Notes under the pieces: model-generated
The model's input: only the letters and a program-made list of their open reading frames with translations
Told to the model about the DNA's origin: nothing
The model's database searches: none
In this document: positions 50,801-62,410 of the stretch, in pieces
Position numbering within the stretch: the first letter of the stretch is position 1
How the letters are laid out: each line of letters opens with the position of its first letter
Position numbers and translations under genes: made by a program
Assembly: GCA_017935365.1 (NCBI GenBank)
Contig: JAGBHT010000011.1
Span: 1 to 64,000, forward strand
Source: Ruminiclostridium sp.
Lineage (GTDB): Bacteria > Bacillota > Clostridia > Oscillospirales > Ruminococcaceae
Reading direction: 5' to 3'
DNA length: 64,000 nt

Positions 50801-51672
50801 ATATAGTACTGAACCCCCTCGGCGTTCCTTCACGAATGAACATCGGTCAGGTACTTGAAGTACACCTCGGTTATGCTTGTAAGGCACTTGACTGGCAGAT
50901 AATGACCCCTGTATTTGACGGCGCTCACGAAGCCGATATCAGAGCTTGCTTTGAAAAGGCAGAAGCAGAGCGTGCGAACTACAAGGATAAGGATACAGCA
51001 AAGATCGACTTCTCCAAGATCCCTATGCGTGAGGATTGCAAGACACAGCTTACAGACGGACGTACAGGCGAGAAGTTCGACAGCCCCGTAACGGTAGGTT
51101 ATATGTACTACCTCAAGCTCCACCACCTCGTTGACGATAAGATCCACGCACGTTCGACAGGTCCTTACTCACTGGTAACACAGCAGCCTCTCGGCGGTAA
51201 GGCTCAGTTCGGCGGTCAGCGTTTCGGTGAGATGGAAGTTTGGGCACTCGAAGCTTACGGTGCGGCTTATACACTGCAGGAGATCCTGACAGTCAAGTCT
51301 GACGATATCGTAGGACGTGTAAAGACTTACGAAGCAATTGTTAAGGGCGATCCTGTTCCTAAGGCAGGCGTTCCCGAAAGCTTCAAGGTTCTGTTCAAGG
51401 AACTCCAGTCACTCGGTCTTGATATCAAGGTTCTCGACGCTGACAAGAACGAGATAGACCTTAAGCAGACTTATGAAGAAGACGACGAGTACGGTCAGGC
51501 TGCCGGCGAAGATACATTTGATTATGTAGCTGAGGAAGGCTCGCTTGATGACGGATTCATCACACAGGATATAGACGAAGACAGCGATTTCTATGCCGAT
51601 AAGGACGAGGAAGAAGATTTTGACATCGACTTCAACGAAAATGACGCAGACGACATCTTTGACGGTGAATAA
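47884..51672 (+). CDS. rpoB: DNA-directed RNA polymerase beta subunit
   Basis: Forms the catalytic core with beta-prime. 1262 residues from ATG 47884 (AAGGAG upstream; an earlier in-frame GTG overlaps that site). The rifampicin region [20 protein letters not shown] is wild-type in appearance, and [30 protein letters not shown] and [20 protein letters not shown] are conserved. After the standard C-terminus there is an acidic tail of about 60 residues (runs of D and E from about 1200). rpoC follows after 74 bp with no terminator. Confidence 0.98.
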   Translation: MVNVKQVKLGRNTRMSFSKINEVQKMPNLIEIQKDSYQWFLDEGIKEVFKDISSITDANGKLVLSFVDYRIDETPKYTIEECKERDTTYAAPLRVKAQLRNTETGEVVENEIFMGDFPLMTDSGTFVINGAERVIVSQLVRSPGVYYGFDYDKTGKKLFKSTVIPNRGAWLEYEMDSNDIYYVRIDKNRKIPATTFIRALGISSDDDLIDLFGEDPRIVQTIQEKDSTKNTEEALLEVYRKLRPGEPPTVDSAKAHLNNLFFDAKRYDLARFGRYKYNKKLGVASRIAGHKAAQPIIDPTTGEILVDENEFINAEKAQMIEQAGVMECVIFSEDKTAKVLGNGMVDIAGYIPASIDAEALGINEKVCFKVLREILDKCGDDVEALTEELSNRVDDLIPKHITLDDIFATVSYFINLCEGVGEVDDIDHLGNRRIRSVGELLQNQFRIGFARMERVIRERMGLQSQEGDKITPNALINIRPVVAAIKEFFGSSPLSQFMDQNNPLAELTHKRRLSALGPGGLSRDRASFEVRDVHYSHYGRMCPIETPEGPNIGLISYLASFAKINKYGFIEAPYRKVDKETGVVLDEVTYMTADMEDNYVVAQANEPLDEQGRFARKRVNARFREEILEVDRDRVDYMDVSPKMVVSVATAMIPFLENDDANRALMGANMQRQAVPLMVTQNPIVGTGMEYKAAVDSGAVVVAKEDGVVTKCSADEIVVTDNNGVEHAYKLIKFKRSNQGTCVNQRPAVSKGMEIKVGDVLADGPATSQGEISLGKNALIGFMTWEGYNYEDAVLINEKLVYNDVYTSIHIEEYELECRDTKLGPEEITREIPNVSEDALKDLDERGIIRIGAEVHSGDIMVGKVTPKGETELTAEERLLRAIFGDKAREVRDNSLRVPHGESGIIVDVKVFTRQNCDELSPGVNMVVRCYIAQKRKISVGDKMAGRHGNKGVVSRILKQEDMPFLPDGTPLDIVLNPLGVPSRMNIGQVLEVHLGYACKALDWQIMTPVFDGAHEADIRACFEKAEAERANYKDKDTAKIDFSKIPMREDCKTQLTDGRTGEKFDSPVTVGYMYYLKLHHLVDDKIHARSTGPYSLVTQQPLGGKAQFGGQRFGEMEVWALEAYGAAYTLQEILTVKSDDIVGRVKTYEAIVKGDPVPKAGVPESFKVLFKELQSLGLDIKVLDADKNEIDLKQTYEEDDEYGQAAGEDTFDYVAEEGSLDDGFITQDIDEDSDFYADKDEEEDFDIDFNENDADDIFDGE

Positions 51673-51746
51673 GCGTATAGGCATTGACAGGAAAGCGTGT
51701 GTATAAGCACACATAAACTTCTATAGAAAGAATTGAGGTCTGTAAA

Positions 51747-54700
51747 TTGGCATATAAAACATTTGATTCAATGAAGATCGGTCTTGCTTCTCCGGATCAG
51801 ATCCGTGCATGGAGCTACGGCGTTGTTGAGCGTCCCGAAACAATCAACTACAGAACACAGAAGCCCGAAAGAGGCGGTCTGTACTGCGAAAGAATATTCG
51901 GACCTACGAAGGACTGGGAGTGCTCTTGCGGTAAGTACAAGAGAATCCGCTTCAAAGGCAAGATATGCGAACGTTGCGGCGTTGAAGTAACACGCAACAA
52001 GGTAAGACGTGAGCGTATGGGTCACATAGAACTTGCTGCTCCCGTTTCACACATCTGGTATTTCAAGGGTACACCCAGCCGTATCGGTCAGGTACTTGAT
52101 ATATCACCCAAAAGACTTGAAGAAGTACTTTACTTCACAAAGTATATAGTTGTAGATCCCGGTGATACGGTTCTCACAAAGAAGCAGATACTCACTGAAA
52201 AAGAGTACGCTGATATGAGAGAGCGTTATGAGGACGATTTCAGAGCAGAGATGGGCGCTGAGGCTATCAAGGAACTGCTTTGCGAGATCGACCTTGACAA
52301 GCTGTCCGAAGAGCTCAAGAAGGAGCTTGAGGATACACAGCAGGGACAGAAGAGAGTAAAGCTGCTCAAGAGACTGGACGTTATCGAAGCGTTCAGACTC
52401 AGCGGTAACCGTCCCGAATGGATGATACTCGACTGCATTCCCGTAATCCCCCCGGATCTGCGTCCTATGGTTATGCTGGACGGCGGCAGATTTGCAACAT
52501 CCGATCTTAACGATCTGTACAGACATGTTATCAACAGAAACAACCGTCTTACAAAGATGAAGGAACTGCACGCTCCCGACATCATCATCAGAAACGAAAA
52601 GAGAATGCTTCAGGAAGCAGTTGACGCACTTATCGACAACGGCAGACACGGCAGAGCGGTAACAGGACCTTCAAACCGTCCGTTAAAGTCACTCTCCGAT
52701 ATGTTAAAGGGTAAGCAGGGTCGTTTCCGTCAGAACCTTCTCGGTAAGCGTGTTGACTACTCGGGACGTTCAGTTATCGTCGTTGGTCCTGACCTTAAGA
52801 TGGATCAGTGCGGTCTTCCTAAGGAAATGGCAATCGAGCTGTTCAAGCCTTTTGTAATGAAGGAACTTTCAAAGCGTGGTATCGCTAACAATATAAAGAG
52901 CGCAAGAAAGATGGTAGAGCAGGCTAAGGATCCCGCTGTATGGGACGTACTTGAAGAAGTTATCAAGGATCACCCCGTACTGCTGAACCGTGCGCCTACA
53001 CTTCACAGACTTGGTATCCAGGCATTTATGCCGGTACTGGTTGAAGGCCGTGCAATCAAGCTTCATCCCCTGGTTTGTACAGCGTTCAACGCCGACTTCG
53101 ACGGTGACCAGATGGCTGTACATCTTCCCCTTTCAGAAGAAGCACAGAACGAAGCCCGCACACTTATGCTTGCGGCAAAGAACCTGTTGAAGCCGTCTGA
53201 CGGACGTCCTGTTACAGTTCCTACACAGGATATGGTACTGGGTTCTTACTACCTTACGATAGACAAGCCCGGCGAAAAGGGCGAGGGTAAGGTATTCCGT
53301 GACTTCAATGAAGCTATTATGGCTTACAATGAGGGCGACATCACGATTCACTCTGCAATAAAAGTAAGAGTAACAAAAGATGTCGGCGGAGATCACCCCG
53401 AAACAAAAATCATCAATGCGACAGTAGGTCGTATCATATTCAACGAGCATATTCCTCAAGATCTCGGTTTTGTAGACAGAACAGATCCCGAAAAGAAGTT
53501 CGATCTTGAAATCGGCTTCAAGGTAAGAAAGAAAGAGCTCGGACAGATCATTGACAAGTGCCTTAAGGTTCACGGTACTCCCATGACCGCACAGGTACTC
53601 GATAAGATAAAGGCTATGGGCTATAAGTACTCAACAAAGGCTGCTATCACGGTTGCCGTTTGTGACGCTACTATCCCGCCCGAGAAGAAGGAAATACTCG
53701 CTGAGGCTGACGAAAAGGTTCAGGAAATCAACGAATACTTCAACAACGGTTTCATTTCAAACGCTGAAAGAAAGTCCGCTGTACTCGGTGTATGGAACCA
53801 GGCTACAGCCGATGTTACCACAGCACTGACAAAGGGTCTTGATGACTACAACCCCATCTACATGATGGCGGACTCAGGAGCCCGTGGTAGTACGAACCAG
53901 ATAAGACAGCTCGCAGGTATGCGTGGACTTATCGCCAACACATCGGGTGAAACTATCGAGATCCCGATCAGAGCTAACTACCGTGAAGGTCTTAACATCC
54001 TCGAATACTTCATTTCTTCAAGAGGTGCGAGAAAGGGTCTTGCCGATACAGCGTTAAGAACGGCTGACTCGGGTTACCTTACCAGACGTCTTGTTGACGT
54101 ATCACAGGAAGTTATCGTAAGAACAGACGATTGCGGAACGACTGACGGTATCGATATCTATGAGATACGCGAAGGTAAGGAGCTTATTGAGTCGCTTGAA
54201 GAGCGTCTTACAGGCAGATACCTTGCTGAGGACTTCATCGGTGAAAACGGAGAAGTTCTTGTATCTAAGGATAAGCTTATGACTGAAGCCGACGCCAAGA
54301 TGATAGTAGCTACCGGTGCAAAGACTGTCAAGATACGTTCAGTTCTTACCTGTCATGCAGAACACGGTGTCTGCGCTAAGTGCTACGGTTCTTCACTTGC
54401 AAACGGCAAGAAGATCACGATCGGTGAGGCTGTCGGAATCATAGCCGCTCAGTCTATCGGTGAGCCCGGTACACAGCTTACGATGAGAACATTCCATACA
54501 GGTGGTATCGCATCTGCGGAAGATATCACACAGGGTCTTCCCCGTGTCGAAGAACTTTTCGAGTCACGCCGTCCCAAGAACGCCGCTATCATGGCTAAGC
54601 ACAGCGGTAAGGCAAGGATCGACGAGATCAAGAAGACAAGACACGTTATCATTACAAGCGAGGACGGAGAGGAACATCCTTATCCCGTACCGTTCGGATT

Positions 54701-55340
54701 CAAGCTCAGAATACAGGACGGCGATTACATCAATGCCGGAGAGACACTTACAGAAGGTAGCGTAAACCCCCACGATGTTCTTGAAGTCAAGGGCGAAGAG
54801 GCAGTTCAGAACTACATCATTGCCGAAGTTCAGAAGGTTTACCGTTTACAGGGTGTTGATATCAACGATAAGCATATCGAAGTCATTGTCCGTCAGATGA
54901 TGAGAAAGATCCGTGTAACAGATCCCGGCAGCAGCTATCTGCTTCCCGGCTCAGTTATCGACAAGACAGAACTTGTCAAGATCAACAAGGAACTTGAAGA
55001 ACGCAAGGAAGCCGGCGAACAGATCGAACCCGTACAGTGCGAGGCGGTTCTGCTCGGTATCACAAAGGCATCTCTTGCAACAGACAGCTTCATGTCAGCC
55101 GCATCATTCCAGGAAACAACACGAGTTCTTACTGATGCCGCAATCCACGGCAAGGTTGACCCGCTGCTCGGTCTTAAGGAAAATGTTATCATAGGTAAGT
55201 TAATACCTGCCGGTACAGGTCTTGAGGCTATGGAAAAGGAAAAGGAAGAAAGAGAAAAGGAAGCCGAAGCTCATAACGAGGCTGAAGCAGAAGAAACTCA
55301 TTCTGACGAAGAGCAGGTTGGCGAAACTGCACAAAACTAA
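51747..55340 (+). CDS. rpoC: DNA-directed RNA polymerase beta-prime subunit
   Basis: 1197 residues, start TTG 51747 with GAGGT nine bases upstream; no ATG alternative keeps the conserved N-terminus ([18 protein letters not shown]). The N-terminal zinc ribbon ([11 protein letters not shown]...CERCGVEV) is present. The catalytic magnesium-binding motif [12 protein letters not shown] has D450, D452 and D454. [13 protein letters not shown] is the second zinc site, and [19 protein letters not shown] the trigger-loop region. The tail is Glu-rich. Co-transcribed with rpoB. Confidence 0.98.
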   Translation: MAYKTFDSMKIGLASPDQIRAWSYGVVERPETINYRTQKPERGGLYCERIFGPTKDWECSCGKYKRIRFKGKICERCGVEVTRNKVRRERMGHIELAAPVSHIWYFKGTPSRIGQVLDISPKRLEEVLYFTKYIVVDPGDTVLTKKQILTEKEYADMRERYEDDFRAEMGAEAIKELLCEIDLDKLSEELKKELEDTQQGQKRVKLLKRLDVIEAFRLSGNRPEWMILDCIPVIPPDLRPMVMLDGGRFATSDLNDLYRHVINRNNRLTKMKELHAPDIIIRNEKRMLQEAVDALIDNGRHGRAVTGPSNRPLKSLSDMLKGKQGRFRQNLLGKRVDYSGRSVIVVGPDLKMDQCGLPKEMAIELFKPFVMKELSKRGIANNIKSARKMVEQAKDPAVWDVLEEVIKDHPVLLNRAPTLHRLGIQAFMPVLVEGRAIKLHPLVCTAFNADFDGDQMAVHLPLSEEAQNEARTLMLAAKNLLKPSDGRPVTVPTQDMVLGSYYLTIDKPGEKGEGKVFRDFNEAIMAYNEGDITIHSAIKVRVTKDVGGDHPETKIINATVGRIIFNEHIPQDLGFVDRTDPEKKFDLEIGFKVRKKELGQIIDKCLKVHGTPMTAQVLDKIKAMGYKYSTKAAITVAVCDATIPPEKKEILAEADEKVQEINEYFNNGFISNAERKSAVLGVWNQATADVTTALTKGLDDYNPIYMMADSGARGSTNQIRQLAGMRGLIANTSGETIEIPIRANYREGLNILEYFISSRGARKGLADTALRTADSGYLTRRLVDVSQEVIVRTDDCGTTDGIDIYEIREGKELIESLEERLTGRYLAEDFIGENGEVLVSKDKLMTEADAKMIVATGAKTVKIRSVLTCHAEHGVCAKCYGSSLANGKKITIGEAVGIIAAQSIGEPGTQLTMRTFHTGGIASAEDITQGLPRVEELFESRRPKNAAIMAKHSGKARIDEIKKTRHVIITSEDGEEHPYPVPFGFKLRIQDGDYINAGETLTEGSVNPHDVLEVKGEEAVQNYIIAEVQKVYRLQGVDINDKHIEVIVRQMMRKIRVTDPGSSYLLPGSVIDKTELVKINKELEERKEAGEQIEPVQCEAVLLGITKASLATDSFMSAASFQETTRVLTDAAIHGKVDPLLGLKENVIIGKLIPAGTGLEAMEKEKEEREKEAEAHNEAEAEETHSDEEQVGETAQN

Positions 55341-55358
55341 ACAATAAATAAGCGTAAA

Positions 55359-55420
55359 GGCGACGATTATCACAAAAATTTTTCGTGGGAACGAAAAAGC
55401 TTGACAATCGCCGCCTTTTT
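55359..55420 (+). terminator. rpoC terminator overlapping the rpsL promoter
   Basis: GGCGACGATT (55359-55368) pairs, with one mismatch, with AATCGCCGCC (55406-55415), then TTTTT. An inner hairpin TTTTTCGT/ACGAAAAA lies within. The 3' arm and T run occupy the spacer of the following promoter. Confidence 0.7.
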
Positions 55421-55429
55421 GTATATAAT
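55401..55429 (+). promoter_or_regulatory. Promoter of the rpsL-rpsG-fusA operon
   Basis: TTGACA (55401-55406), 17-bp spacer, TATAAT (55424-55429), full consensus. Confidence 0.9.
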
Positions 55430-55511
55430 ATTTAAATGTGTGCAGAATAAATGCGTAAAAGCGGCATTCTGCGGCATAAATTTTTAATAATTTTGCAAGG
55501 AGGTGTAACAT

Positions 55512-55940
55512 TTGCCAACCTTTAACCAGCTCGTTCGTAAGGGCAGAGCAGTTGCAGAAAAGAAGTCCAAGGCTCCCGCACTGCAGAAGAGCATGAACAC
55601 TCTTAAGAAGGAAACAGTAGATATGTCTTCTCCCCAGAAGAGAGGCGTATGCACAGCTGTTCGTACTGCTACCCCTAAGAAGCCTAACTCTGCTATGAGA
55701 AAGATTGCCAGAGTAAGACTTTCCAACGGTTATGAAGTTACTGCTTATATTCCGGGTATCGGACACAAACTGCAGGAACACAGCGTTGTACTGATCCGTG
55801 GCGGCCGTGTTAAGGATCTCCCCGGTGTACGTTACCACATCATCAGAGGTACACTCGATGCTCAGGGTGTTGACGGAAGAATGCAGGGCAGATCAAAGTA
55901 CGGAGCTAAGCGTCCGAAGGCTGGTGCGAAAAAAGCGTAA
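55512..55940 (+). CDS. rpsL: 30S ribosomal protein S12
   Basis: 142 residues, start TTG 55512 ([12 protein letters not shown]) with GGAGGTG upstream. Decoding-centre loops [15 protein letters not shown] and [13 protein letters not shown] have the lysines found in streptomycin-sensitive strains. First gene of the str operon. Confidence 0.98.
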   Translation: MPTFNQLVRKGRAVAEKKSKAPALQKSMNTLKKETVDMSSPQKRGVCTAVRTATPKKPNSAMRKIARVRLSNGYEVTAYIPGIGHKLQEHSVVLIRGGRVKDLPGVRYHIIRGTLDAQGVDGRMQGRSKYGAKRPKAGAKKA

Positions 55941-56060
55941 CTGATGACTTTTAGCCACTATTGTGGAGTAATATATATTATTACCTCTGCAATTGGACGG
56001 CGGGAGTTGATCGCTTTCGAGTACCGATGATTTTCATTTTTTATGAAGGAGGGAAGTAAA

Positions 56061-56531
56061 GTGCCAAGAAGAGGTAATGTTCCTAAGCGTGATGTATTAC
56101 CCGATCCTATGTACGGCTCAGAGCTCGTAACAAGACTCGTAAACAATATCATGCTCGACGGCAAGAAGGGTGTTGCTCAGAAGATCGTATACGGTGCATT
56201 TGACATCGTAGCCGAGAAGTCAGGTAAGGGCGCACTTGAAGCTTTTGAAGAAGCTATGGAAAATATCATGCCTCAGTTAGAGGTAAAGGCTCGCCGTGTC
56301 GGCGGTGCCACATATCAGGTTCCTATGGAAGTTCGTCCCGAAAGAAGAAGAACTTTAGGTCTGAGATGGATCACTCTGTACGCTAGACAGAGAAACGAAA
56401 AGACAATGAAGGAAAGACTTGCAAACGAGATCCTCGACGCTATGAACGGTCAGGGCGGAGCTTGCAAGAAGCGCGATGATACACACAGAATGGCTGAAGC
56501 TAACAGAGCTTTCGCACATTACAAGTGGTAA
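56061..56531 (+). CDS. rpsG: 30S ribosomal protein S7
   Basis: 156 residues from GTG 56061 ([18 protein letters not shown]) behind AAGGAGGG; the earlier ATG lies upstream of that site and would add a non-conserved tail. Conserved [20 protein letters not shown] and the C-terminal [10 protein letters not shown]. Between rpsL and rpsG is a 120-bp gap, with no separate promoter obvious. fusA follows 19 bp later. Confidence 0.98.
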   Translation: MPRRGNVPKRDVLPDPMYGSELVTRLVNNIMLDGKKGVAQKIVYGAFDIVAEKSGKGALEAFEEAMENIMPQLEVKARRVGGATYQVPMEVRPERRRTLGLRWITLYARQRNEKTMKERLANEILDAMNGQGGACKKRDDTHRMAEANRAFAHYKW

Positions 56532-56550
56532 TCAATAAAACGGAGGAAAT

Positions 56551-58629
56551 ATGGCTAGAGACGTAACTCTTGAAATGACCCGTAATATTGGTATCATGGC
56601 TCACATCGACGCAGGTAAGACAACTACTACCGAGCGTATCCTGTTCTACACCGGTATCAACCACAAGATCGGTGAGACACACGACGGTTCTGCTACGATG
56701 GACTGGATGGAGCAGGAGCAGGAAAGAGGTATCACAATTACTTCTGCTGCTACTACTGCATACTGGAAGAAGCACAGAATCAATATTATCGATACTCCCG
56801 GACACGTTGACTTCACTGTAGAAGTTGAGCGTTCGCTGCGAGTTCTTGACGGTTCTGTTACGGTTTTATGTGCTAAGGGCGGTGTTGAGCCCCAGTCAGA
56901 AACTGTATGGCGTCAGGCAGACAAGTATCATGTTCCGAGAATGGCATACATCAACAAGATGGACATCATGGGTGCAGACTTCTATAATGTTGTAAGCATG
57001 ATGAAGGACAGACTTAAATGTAATGCTGTTCCGATACAGCTCCCTATCGGTTCTGAAGATACATTCAGAGGAATCGTAGACCTTATCGAAATGAACGCAG
57101 ACATCTACTACGATGATCTCGGTAAGGACATGCGTGTGGAAGAGATTCCGGACGACATGAAGGAGAAGGCTCAGGAATACCACGATGCTCTCATCGAGGC
57201 AGTTGCTGAGCAGGACGAGGAACTTATGAATAAGTACCTCGAAGGTGAAGAAATCACCGTTGAAGAAATCAAGGCAGTACTCAGAAAGGCAACAATCGAT
57301 AACGAGATCGTTCCTGTAACCTGCGGTACTTCCTATAAGAATAAGGGCGTACAGAAGCTCCTCGATGCTATCGTTGACTATATGCCCTCTCCTCTCGATG
57401 TTCCTTCTATCAAGGGTGTTAACCCTGAGACAGGCGAAGAGGTTGAAAGACACGCAGGCGACGATCAGCCGTTCTCTGCACTTGCTTTCAAGATCGCTAC
57501 AGACCCGTTCGTTGGTAAGCTCTGCTTCTTCAGAGTATACTCAGGTACGGTTGCTGCCGGCACAACAGTCCTCAACGCTACTAAGGACAAGAAGGAGCGT
57601 ATGGGACGTATTCTTCAGATGCATGCAAACCACAGAGCAGACCTCGAAGTTTGCTACTGCGGCGATATCGCTGCTGCTGTTGGTGTCAAGAACACAACAA
57701 CAGGTGATACACTGTGTGATGAAGAACACCCCGTAATCCTTGAGTCTATGGAATTCCCCGAGCCTGTTATCTCGCTCGCTATCGAACCTAAGACCAAGGC
57801 AGGTCAGGAAAAGATGGCTATTGCTCTTGCAAAGCTTGCAGAGGAAGACCCCACTTTCAGAACCTACACAAATGAGGAAACAGGTCAGACAATCATCGCC
57901 GGAATGGGCGAGCTCCACCTCGAAATCATCGTAGACAGACTTCTCCGTGAATTCAAGGTTGAGGCTAATGTCGGTGCTCCTCAGGTTGCATATAAAGAGA
58001 CAATTACTACTCCCGCTGATGTTGATACTAAGTATGCCCGTCAGTCAGGTGGTAAGGGTCAGTACGGTCACGTTAAGCTCCACGTTTACCCGAACGAGTC
58101 CGGTAAGGGCTATGAGTTCGTTAACGCAATTGTCGGCGGTGCTATCCCCAAGGAATACATCCCCGCTGTTGACGCAGGTATCCAGGGCGCTTTACAGTCC
58201 GGTGTTCTTGCAGGTTATCAGACAGTAGACGTTAAGGTTGAACTTTATGATGGTTCATACCACGAAGTCGACTCTTCTGAAATGGCATTCAAGATCGCAG
58301 GTTCAATGGCTATCAAGGAAGCTTGCCGTAAGGCTAACCCCGTAATCCTTGAACCTATCATGAAGGTAGTCGTAACAGTTCCCGAAGAATACATGGGCGA
58401 CGTTATAGGCGACTTAAGCTCACGTCGTGGTGAAATCCAGGGTATGGAAGACAGAAACGGTGTTAAGCAGATCAACGCTTTCGTTCCTCTGTCAGAAATG
58501 TTCGGTTATTCTAATGACCTGCGTTCTAAGTCACAGGGTCGTGGTCAGTATGTAATGGAACCCAGCCACTACATTCAGGTTCCCAAGTCAATTGCAGACG
58601 GTATCATCAGCAAGAGATCAAAGGACTAA
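56551..58629 (+). CDS. fusA: Elongation factor G
   Basis: Translocase GTPase, 692 residues. G1 [14 protein letters not shown], switch [15 protein letters not shown]3 DTPGHVDF, G4 NKMD, then domains II-V. Length and motifs match housekeeping EF-G rather than the tetracycline-resistance TetM type. ATG 56551 with CGGAGGAAAT upstream. Last gene before the tuf promoter. Confidence 0.98.
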   Translation: MARDVTLEMTRNIGIMAHIDAGKTTTTERILFYTGINHKIGETHDGSATMDWMEQEQERGITITSAATTAYWKKHRINIIDTPGHVDFTVEVERSLRVLDGSVTVLCAKGGVEPQSETVWRQADKYHVPRMAYINKMDIMGADFYNVVSMMKDRLKCNAVPIQLPIGSEDTFRGIVDLIEMNADIYYDDLGKDMRVEEIPDDMKEKAQEYHDALIEAVAEQDEELMNKYLEGEEITVEEIKAVLRKATIDNEIVPVTCGTSYKNKGVQKLLDAIVDYMPSPLDVPSIKGVNPETGEEVERHAGDDQPFSALAFKIATDPFVGKLCFFRVYSGTVAAGTTVLNATKDKKERMGRILQMHANHRADLEVCYCGDIAAAVGVKNTTTGDTLCDEEHPVILESMEFPEPVISLAIEPKTKAGQEKMAIALAKLAEEDPTFRTYTNEETGQTIIAGMGELHLEIIVDRLLREFKVEANVGAPQVAYKETITTPADVDTKYARQSGGKGQYGHVKLHVYPNESGKGYEFVNAIVGGAIPKEYIPAVDAGIQGALQSGVLAGYQTVDVKVELYDGSYHEVDSSEMAFKIAGSMAIKEACRKANPVILEPIMKVVVTVPEEYMGDVIGDLSSRRGEIQGMEDRNGVKQINAFVPLSEMFGYSNDLRSKSQGRGQYVMEPSHYIQVPKSIADGIISKRSKD

Positions 58630-58630
58630 T

Positions 58631-58687
58631 AAAATTTTTCTAAAAGTACAAAAAGTACTTGTTTTTTAGAAAAATATCTGATAAAAT
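58631..58687 (+). promoter_or_regulatory. Hairpin after fusA overlapping the tuf promoter
   Basis: ATTTTTCTAAAA and TTTTAGAAAAAT arms (about 58633-58676) with an inner AGTAC/GTACT pair form a long AT-rich hairpin. Inside its 3' arm lies TTGTTT (58659-58664), 17-bp spacer, TAAAAT (58682-58687), a promoter for tuf. The hairpin may terminate fusA transcripts. Confidence 0.6.
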
Positions 58688-58730
58688 ATCAAGTGTATGG
58701 AATACACATAATTAAAGGAGGAAAATTCCA

Positions 58731-59933
58731 ATGGCAAAGCAGAAATTTGAACGTACCAAGCCCCACGTAAACATTGGTACAATCGGTCACGTTGACCACG
58801 GTAAGACTACTTTAACAGCAGCTATCACTAAGGTTCTTTCACTCAAGGGCTATGCTCAGTTCGAAGCATACGATATGATCGATAAGGCTCCCGAGGAGAG
58901 AGAGCGTGGTATCACAATCAACACAGCTCACGTTGAGTACGAGACAGACAAGCGTCACTACGCTCACGTTGACTGCCCCGGCCATGCTGACTATATCAAG
59001 AACATGATCACAGGTGCTGCTCAGATGGACGGCGCTATCCTCGTTGTTGCTGGTACAGATGGTCCTATGGCTCAGACTAAGGAGCACATCCTTCTCGCTC
59101 ACCAGGTAGGCGTTCCTGCTATGGTAGTATTCATCAACAAGTGCGATGACGTTGACGATCCCGAACTTCTCGACCTCGTTGAAATGGATATCCGTGAGAC
59201 ACTTTCAGAGCACGACTTCCCCGGCGACGATATCCCCGTTATCCGTGGTTCAGCTAAGGTTGCTCTTGATTGCCCCAGCAAGGACATCAACGCTCCTGAG
59301 TATGCTTGCATCCTCGAGCTCATGAATGCAGTAGACGACTACATTCCTACTCCTGACCGTAAGGCTGATCAGCCCTTCCTTATGCCTGTTGAAGATACTA
59401 TGACAATTTCTGGTCGTGGTACAGTTGCTACAGGTAGAGTTGAGAGAGGTATCCTCAAGCTCAACGATACAGTTGAAATCACAGGTCTTACAGACGAGCC
59501 TAAGCAGACAGTTGTAACAGGTATCGAAATGTTCCGTAAGCTCCTCGACTTTGCTGAAGCTGGTGACAACATCGGTACACTTCTCCGTGGTATCCAGAGA
59601 AGCGAAATCGAGCGTGGTCAGGTTCTCTGCAAGCCCGGTTCAATCCACCCCCACAAGAAGTTCAAGGGTCAGGTTTACGTATTAAAGAAAGAAGAAGGCG
59701 GACGTCATACTCCTTTCTTCTCAAACTACAGACCTCAGTTCTTCTTCAGAACAACTGACGTTACAGGCGTTATCACACTTCCCGCTGACAAGGAAATGTG
59801 CATGCCCGGCGATAACGTAACGATGGATGTTGAGCTTATCACTCCTATCGCTATTGAAGAAGGTCTCCGTTTCGCTATCCGTGAAGGCGGCAGAACAGTT
59901 GGTTCAGGCGTAGTTACAGCTATCAACGAATAA
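58731..59933 (+). CDS. tuf: Elongation factor Tu
   Basis: Delivers aminoacyl-tRNA to the ribosome; 400 residues. G1 [14 protein letters not shown], switch [16 protein letters not shown]3 [14 protein letters not shown]4 NKCD. AGGAGG six to seven bases upstream and extreme codon bias fit very high expression. It has its own promoter and a terminator right behind. Confidence 0.98.
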   Translation: MAKQKFERTKPHVNIGTIGHVDHGKTTLTAAITKVLSLKGYAQFEAYDMIDKAPEERERGITINTAHVEYETDKRHYAHVDCPGHADYIKNMITGAAQMDGAILVVAGTDGPMAQTKEHILLAHQVGVPAMVVFINKCDDVDDPELLDLVEMDIRETLSEHDFPGDDIPVIRGSAKVALDCPSKDINAPEYACILELMNAVDDYIPTPDRKADQPFLMPVEDTMTISGRGTVATGRVERGILKLNDTVEITGLTDEPKQTVVTGIEMFRKLLDFAEAGDNIGTLLRGIQRSEIERGQVLCKPGSIHPHKKFKGQVYVLKKEEGGRHTPFFSNYRPQFFFRTTDVTGVITLPADKEMCMPGDNVTMDVELITPIAIEEGLRFAIREGGRTVGSGVVTAINE

Positions 59934-59960
59934 TTTGAGATTTTAACATCTTATATAAGA

Positions 59961-59994
59961 CGATATCCGCTTTTACAAGCGGATATTGTTTTTA
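59961..59994 (+). terminator. Terminator after tuf
   Basis: ATATCCGC (59963-59970) and GCGGATAT (59979-59986), then TGTTTTT. Confidence 0.85.
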
Positions 59995-60017
59995 TATAAT
60001 CTATTGAGAGGTATTTT

Positions 60018-61334
60018 ATGCGGCTTCCGGAATATGTTTATGAAATACTTGATAAACTGTGCGACAGCGGTTATGAAGCGTATTGCGTCGGCGGCTGTGT
60101 AAGAGATTACCTGCTCGGGCAATGCCCTGATGATTATGATATAACAACATCAGCATTGCCCGAACAGATAATGAAAGTGTTTGACGGCTATAAGCTTCTT
60201 ACCGTAGGACTGAAGCACGGTACTGTGACGGTCATAATCGATAGAAAAACTGTCGAGATAACAACATACAGGGTCGATGGAAATTATACCGATCACAGAC
60301 ACCCATCAGAAGTTCATTTTACTCCTTGTCTTGAAGAAGATCTTGCAAGGCGCGATCTTACGATAAATGCTATGGCGTACAGCCCTGAAAAGGGCATTAT
60401 TGACCCATTCGGAGGGCAAGAAGATCTCAGATCCGGAATTATCAGATGTGTCGGCGATCCTATGAAACGCTTTGATGAGGACGGATTGCGCATATTGCGT
60501 GCGCTGAGATTCGCTTCACGCTATGGCTTCAGGATAGACAAGGACACCTCAGACGCTGTTCACAGACTGCGATATCTGTTGTCTTGTATTTCGGCTGAGC
60601 GGATAAATTATGAACTTTGCGGCATACTTACAGGGAACTGCGGTGATATTCTTTATAATTACAGCGATGTAATATGTGAGATCATACCTGAAATGTATCC
60701 TTGTATCGGCTTTGAACAGCACTCGAAGTATCATAATAAGACGGTTTACGGTCATATAATTGCAACCGTAGCGGCTTCAGAACCTACTGTTGAAGCAAGG
60801 CTGACTATGTTGCTTCACGACATCGGCAAGCCTGCTAGCTATTTTATGAAAGAAGGTGTCGGCCATTTTTACGGTCACGCCGATGTCAGCTGTGAGATGG
60901 CCACCAAAATTATCGAAAGACTGCGTTTCAGCAATAAAATTGCCGATGAGGTATTGTTTTTAATTAAAAATCATGGTATAGTTATTAACGATGATACCCG
61001 AAGCATACGAAGAGGGTTGGCGCGATACGGTGCGGAGCGTTTTTTGAAGCTTATAAGAGTGCATTATTATGACACCTGCGGAAAGGCGCCTGCGTATTTC
61101 GGTGAAAAAGATCTGTTTGACAGCATTGAAAAGCATACAAAAGAGTATCTCGAAAGTGAACCGCCTATGAGCCTTAAACAGCTTGCAGTCAATGGTTCTG
61201 ATATTTCAAAGCTTGGTATAACCAGTAAGAAAATCGGCGAAGTGCTTGGCTTTCTGCTTGAACAGGTCATAGACGGAAATTGTGAAAACGACAGAGATAG
61301 TCTGATTGCATTGATAAGAAATAAATATTTGTAA
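60018..61334 (+). CDS. cca: CCA-adding tRNA nucleotidyltransferase with HD domain
   Basis: Adds or repairs the 3' CCA of tRNAs. 438 residues. Head domain: YCVGGCVRDYLLGQCPDDYD with the two metal-binding aspartates, then RRDLTINAMAYSP and RFDEDGLRILRALRFASRYG; an HD phosphohydrolase-like region follows (LLHDIGKPASYF, GHADVSCEMA). The HD domain is common in Firmicutes and enteric CCA enzymes. Repair is likely part of its role, because the tRNA-Lys in this window already encodes CCA. AGAGGT upstream; mreB-like gene 19 bp later. Confidence 0.93.
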   Translation: MRLPEYVYEILDKLCDSGYEAYCVGGCVRDYLLGQCPDDYDITTSALPEQIMKVFDGYKLLTVGLKHGTVTVIIDRKTVEITTYRVDGNYTDHRHPSEVHFTPCLEEDLARRDLTINAMAYSPEKGIIDPFGGQEDLRSGIIRCVGDPMKRFDEDGLRILRALRFASRYGFRIDKDTSDAVHRLRYLLSCISAERINYELCGILTGNCGDILYNYSDVICEIIPEMYPCIGFEQHSKYHNKTVYGHIIATVAASEPTVEARLTMLLHDIGKPASYFMKEGVGHFYGHADVSCEMATKIIERLRFSNKIADEVLFLIKNHGIVINDDTRSIRRGLARYGAERFLKLIRVHYYDTCGKAPAYFGEKDLFDSIEKHTKEYLESEPPMSLKQLAVNGSDISKLGITSKKIGEVLGFLLEQVIDGNCENDRDSLIALIRNKYL

Positions 61335-61353
61335 AACGGAAAGGGTTAAGGAT

Positions 61354-62370
61354 ATGTCTGCTACTGATATAGGAATTGATTTAGGAACGGCGAACGTAAT
61401 AATTACGCTTGGCGACAAAGGAATAGTTGTTAACGAACCCTCGGTTGTTGCTTACGATAAGAAAAAGCACTGCGTACTTGCAGTCGGAAACGAAGCATAC
61501 AAGATGATAGGCAGAACGCCTGAATATATCGTTGCCGTAAAGCCGCTTAAAGACGGCGTTATCTCTGATAATGAGATGACGGAGGCAATGATAATTGAAT
61601 TTATCAGAAAGGTAATCGGCAGAATTGTCAAGCCGAGAATCATTCTTTGCGTACCTTCTTCTGTCACTGACGTTGAGAACAGAGCAGTGGTTGAAGCGGC
61701 ACTTTCAGCAGGTGCAAGAAAGGTATTCATTATAGAAGAACCCATAGCCGCACTTCTCGGTGCCGGTGTAGATATATCAAAGCCCAACGGTACGATGGTT
61801 GTCGATGTCGGCGGCGGTACGGCTGATATTGCGGTCGTTTCATTCAACGGTATAGTAAAGAGCTGTTCACTAAAGATGGCAGGCAATAAGTTTGACGCGG
61901 CGATAATCCGCGGCATAACAATGAAGTATAAGATACTTATCGGCGAAAAGACAGCCGAGCAGGCTAAGAAAGAGATAGCTAACGTATATGACCCGACAGG
62001 TGAAGAAAAGGTAACCGTTAAGGGCAGACATCTTATAAAGGGTCTTCCCGAAAGCGTAGAGATAACCGATAAGGATATGTATGAGTTCCTGCACGACAGC
62101 GTAATGGAGATAGTTGATAAGATTAAGGAAGTTTTTGAGCAGACACCTCCTGAGCTTGTCGGCGATATTCTTACAAACGGTATTGTTCTGACAGGCGGCG
62201 GAGCAATGCTCAAGGGTTTCCCCGAGCTTGTAACAGAGGCAGTCGGCGCACCATGCTATGTTGCCGATGACCCGATCGAGTGCGTTGCAAAGGGCGTTGC
62301 TAAGGCATTTGACTATACCGATGAGCTTCTTGACGGCTTTGAGAAGATCTCGCTTTACAGATATAAATAA
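61354..62370 (+). CDS. MreB/Mbl-family actin-like cell shape protein
   Basis: Membrane-associated filament protein guiding cell wall elongation; 338 residues. Actin-fold motifs: DIGIDLGTANVIITLGDKGI, VKPLKDGVISD, IEEPIAALLGAG, VVDVGGGTADIAVVS and ILTNGIVLTGGGAMLKGF. MreCD genes are not next to it, so it may be Mbl, MreBH or a second MreB; the name is therefore left open. Nineteen bp after cca with GAAAGGGTTAAGG upstream. Confidence 0.93.
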   Translation: MSATDIGIDLGTANVIITLGDKGIVVNEPSVVAYDKKKHCVLAVGNEAYKMIGRTPEYIVAVKPLKDGVISDNEMTEAMIIEFIRKVIGRIVKPRIILCVPSSVTDVENRAVVEAALSAGARKVFIIEEPIAALLGAGVDISKPNGTMVVDVGGGTADIAVVSFNGIVKSCSLKMAGNKFDAAIIRGITMKYKILIGEKTAEQAKKEIANVYDPTGEEKVTVKGRHLIKGLPESVEITDKDMYEFLHDSVMEIVDKIKEVFEQTPPELVGDILTNGIVLTGGGAMLKGFPELVTEAVGAPCYVADDPIECVAKGVAKAFDYTDELLDGFEKISLYRYK

Positions 62371-62372
62371 TA

Positions 62373-62408
62373 AAAATCCTGCGGCGTGAAGATACCGCAG
62401 GATTTTTT
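62373..62408. terminator. Bidirectional terminator
   Basis: AAAATCCTGCGG and CCGCAGGATTTT arms with A and T tracts on the two sides; serves the mreB-like gene and the converging gene at 62411. Confidence 0.9.
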
Positions 62409-62410
62409 GT

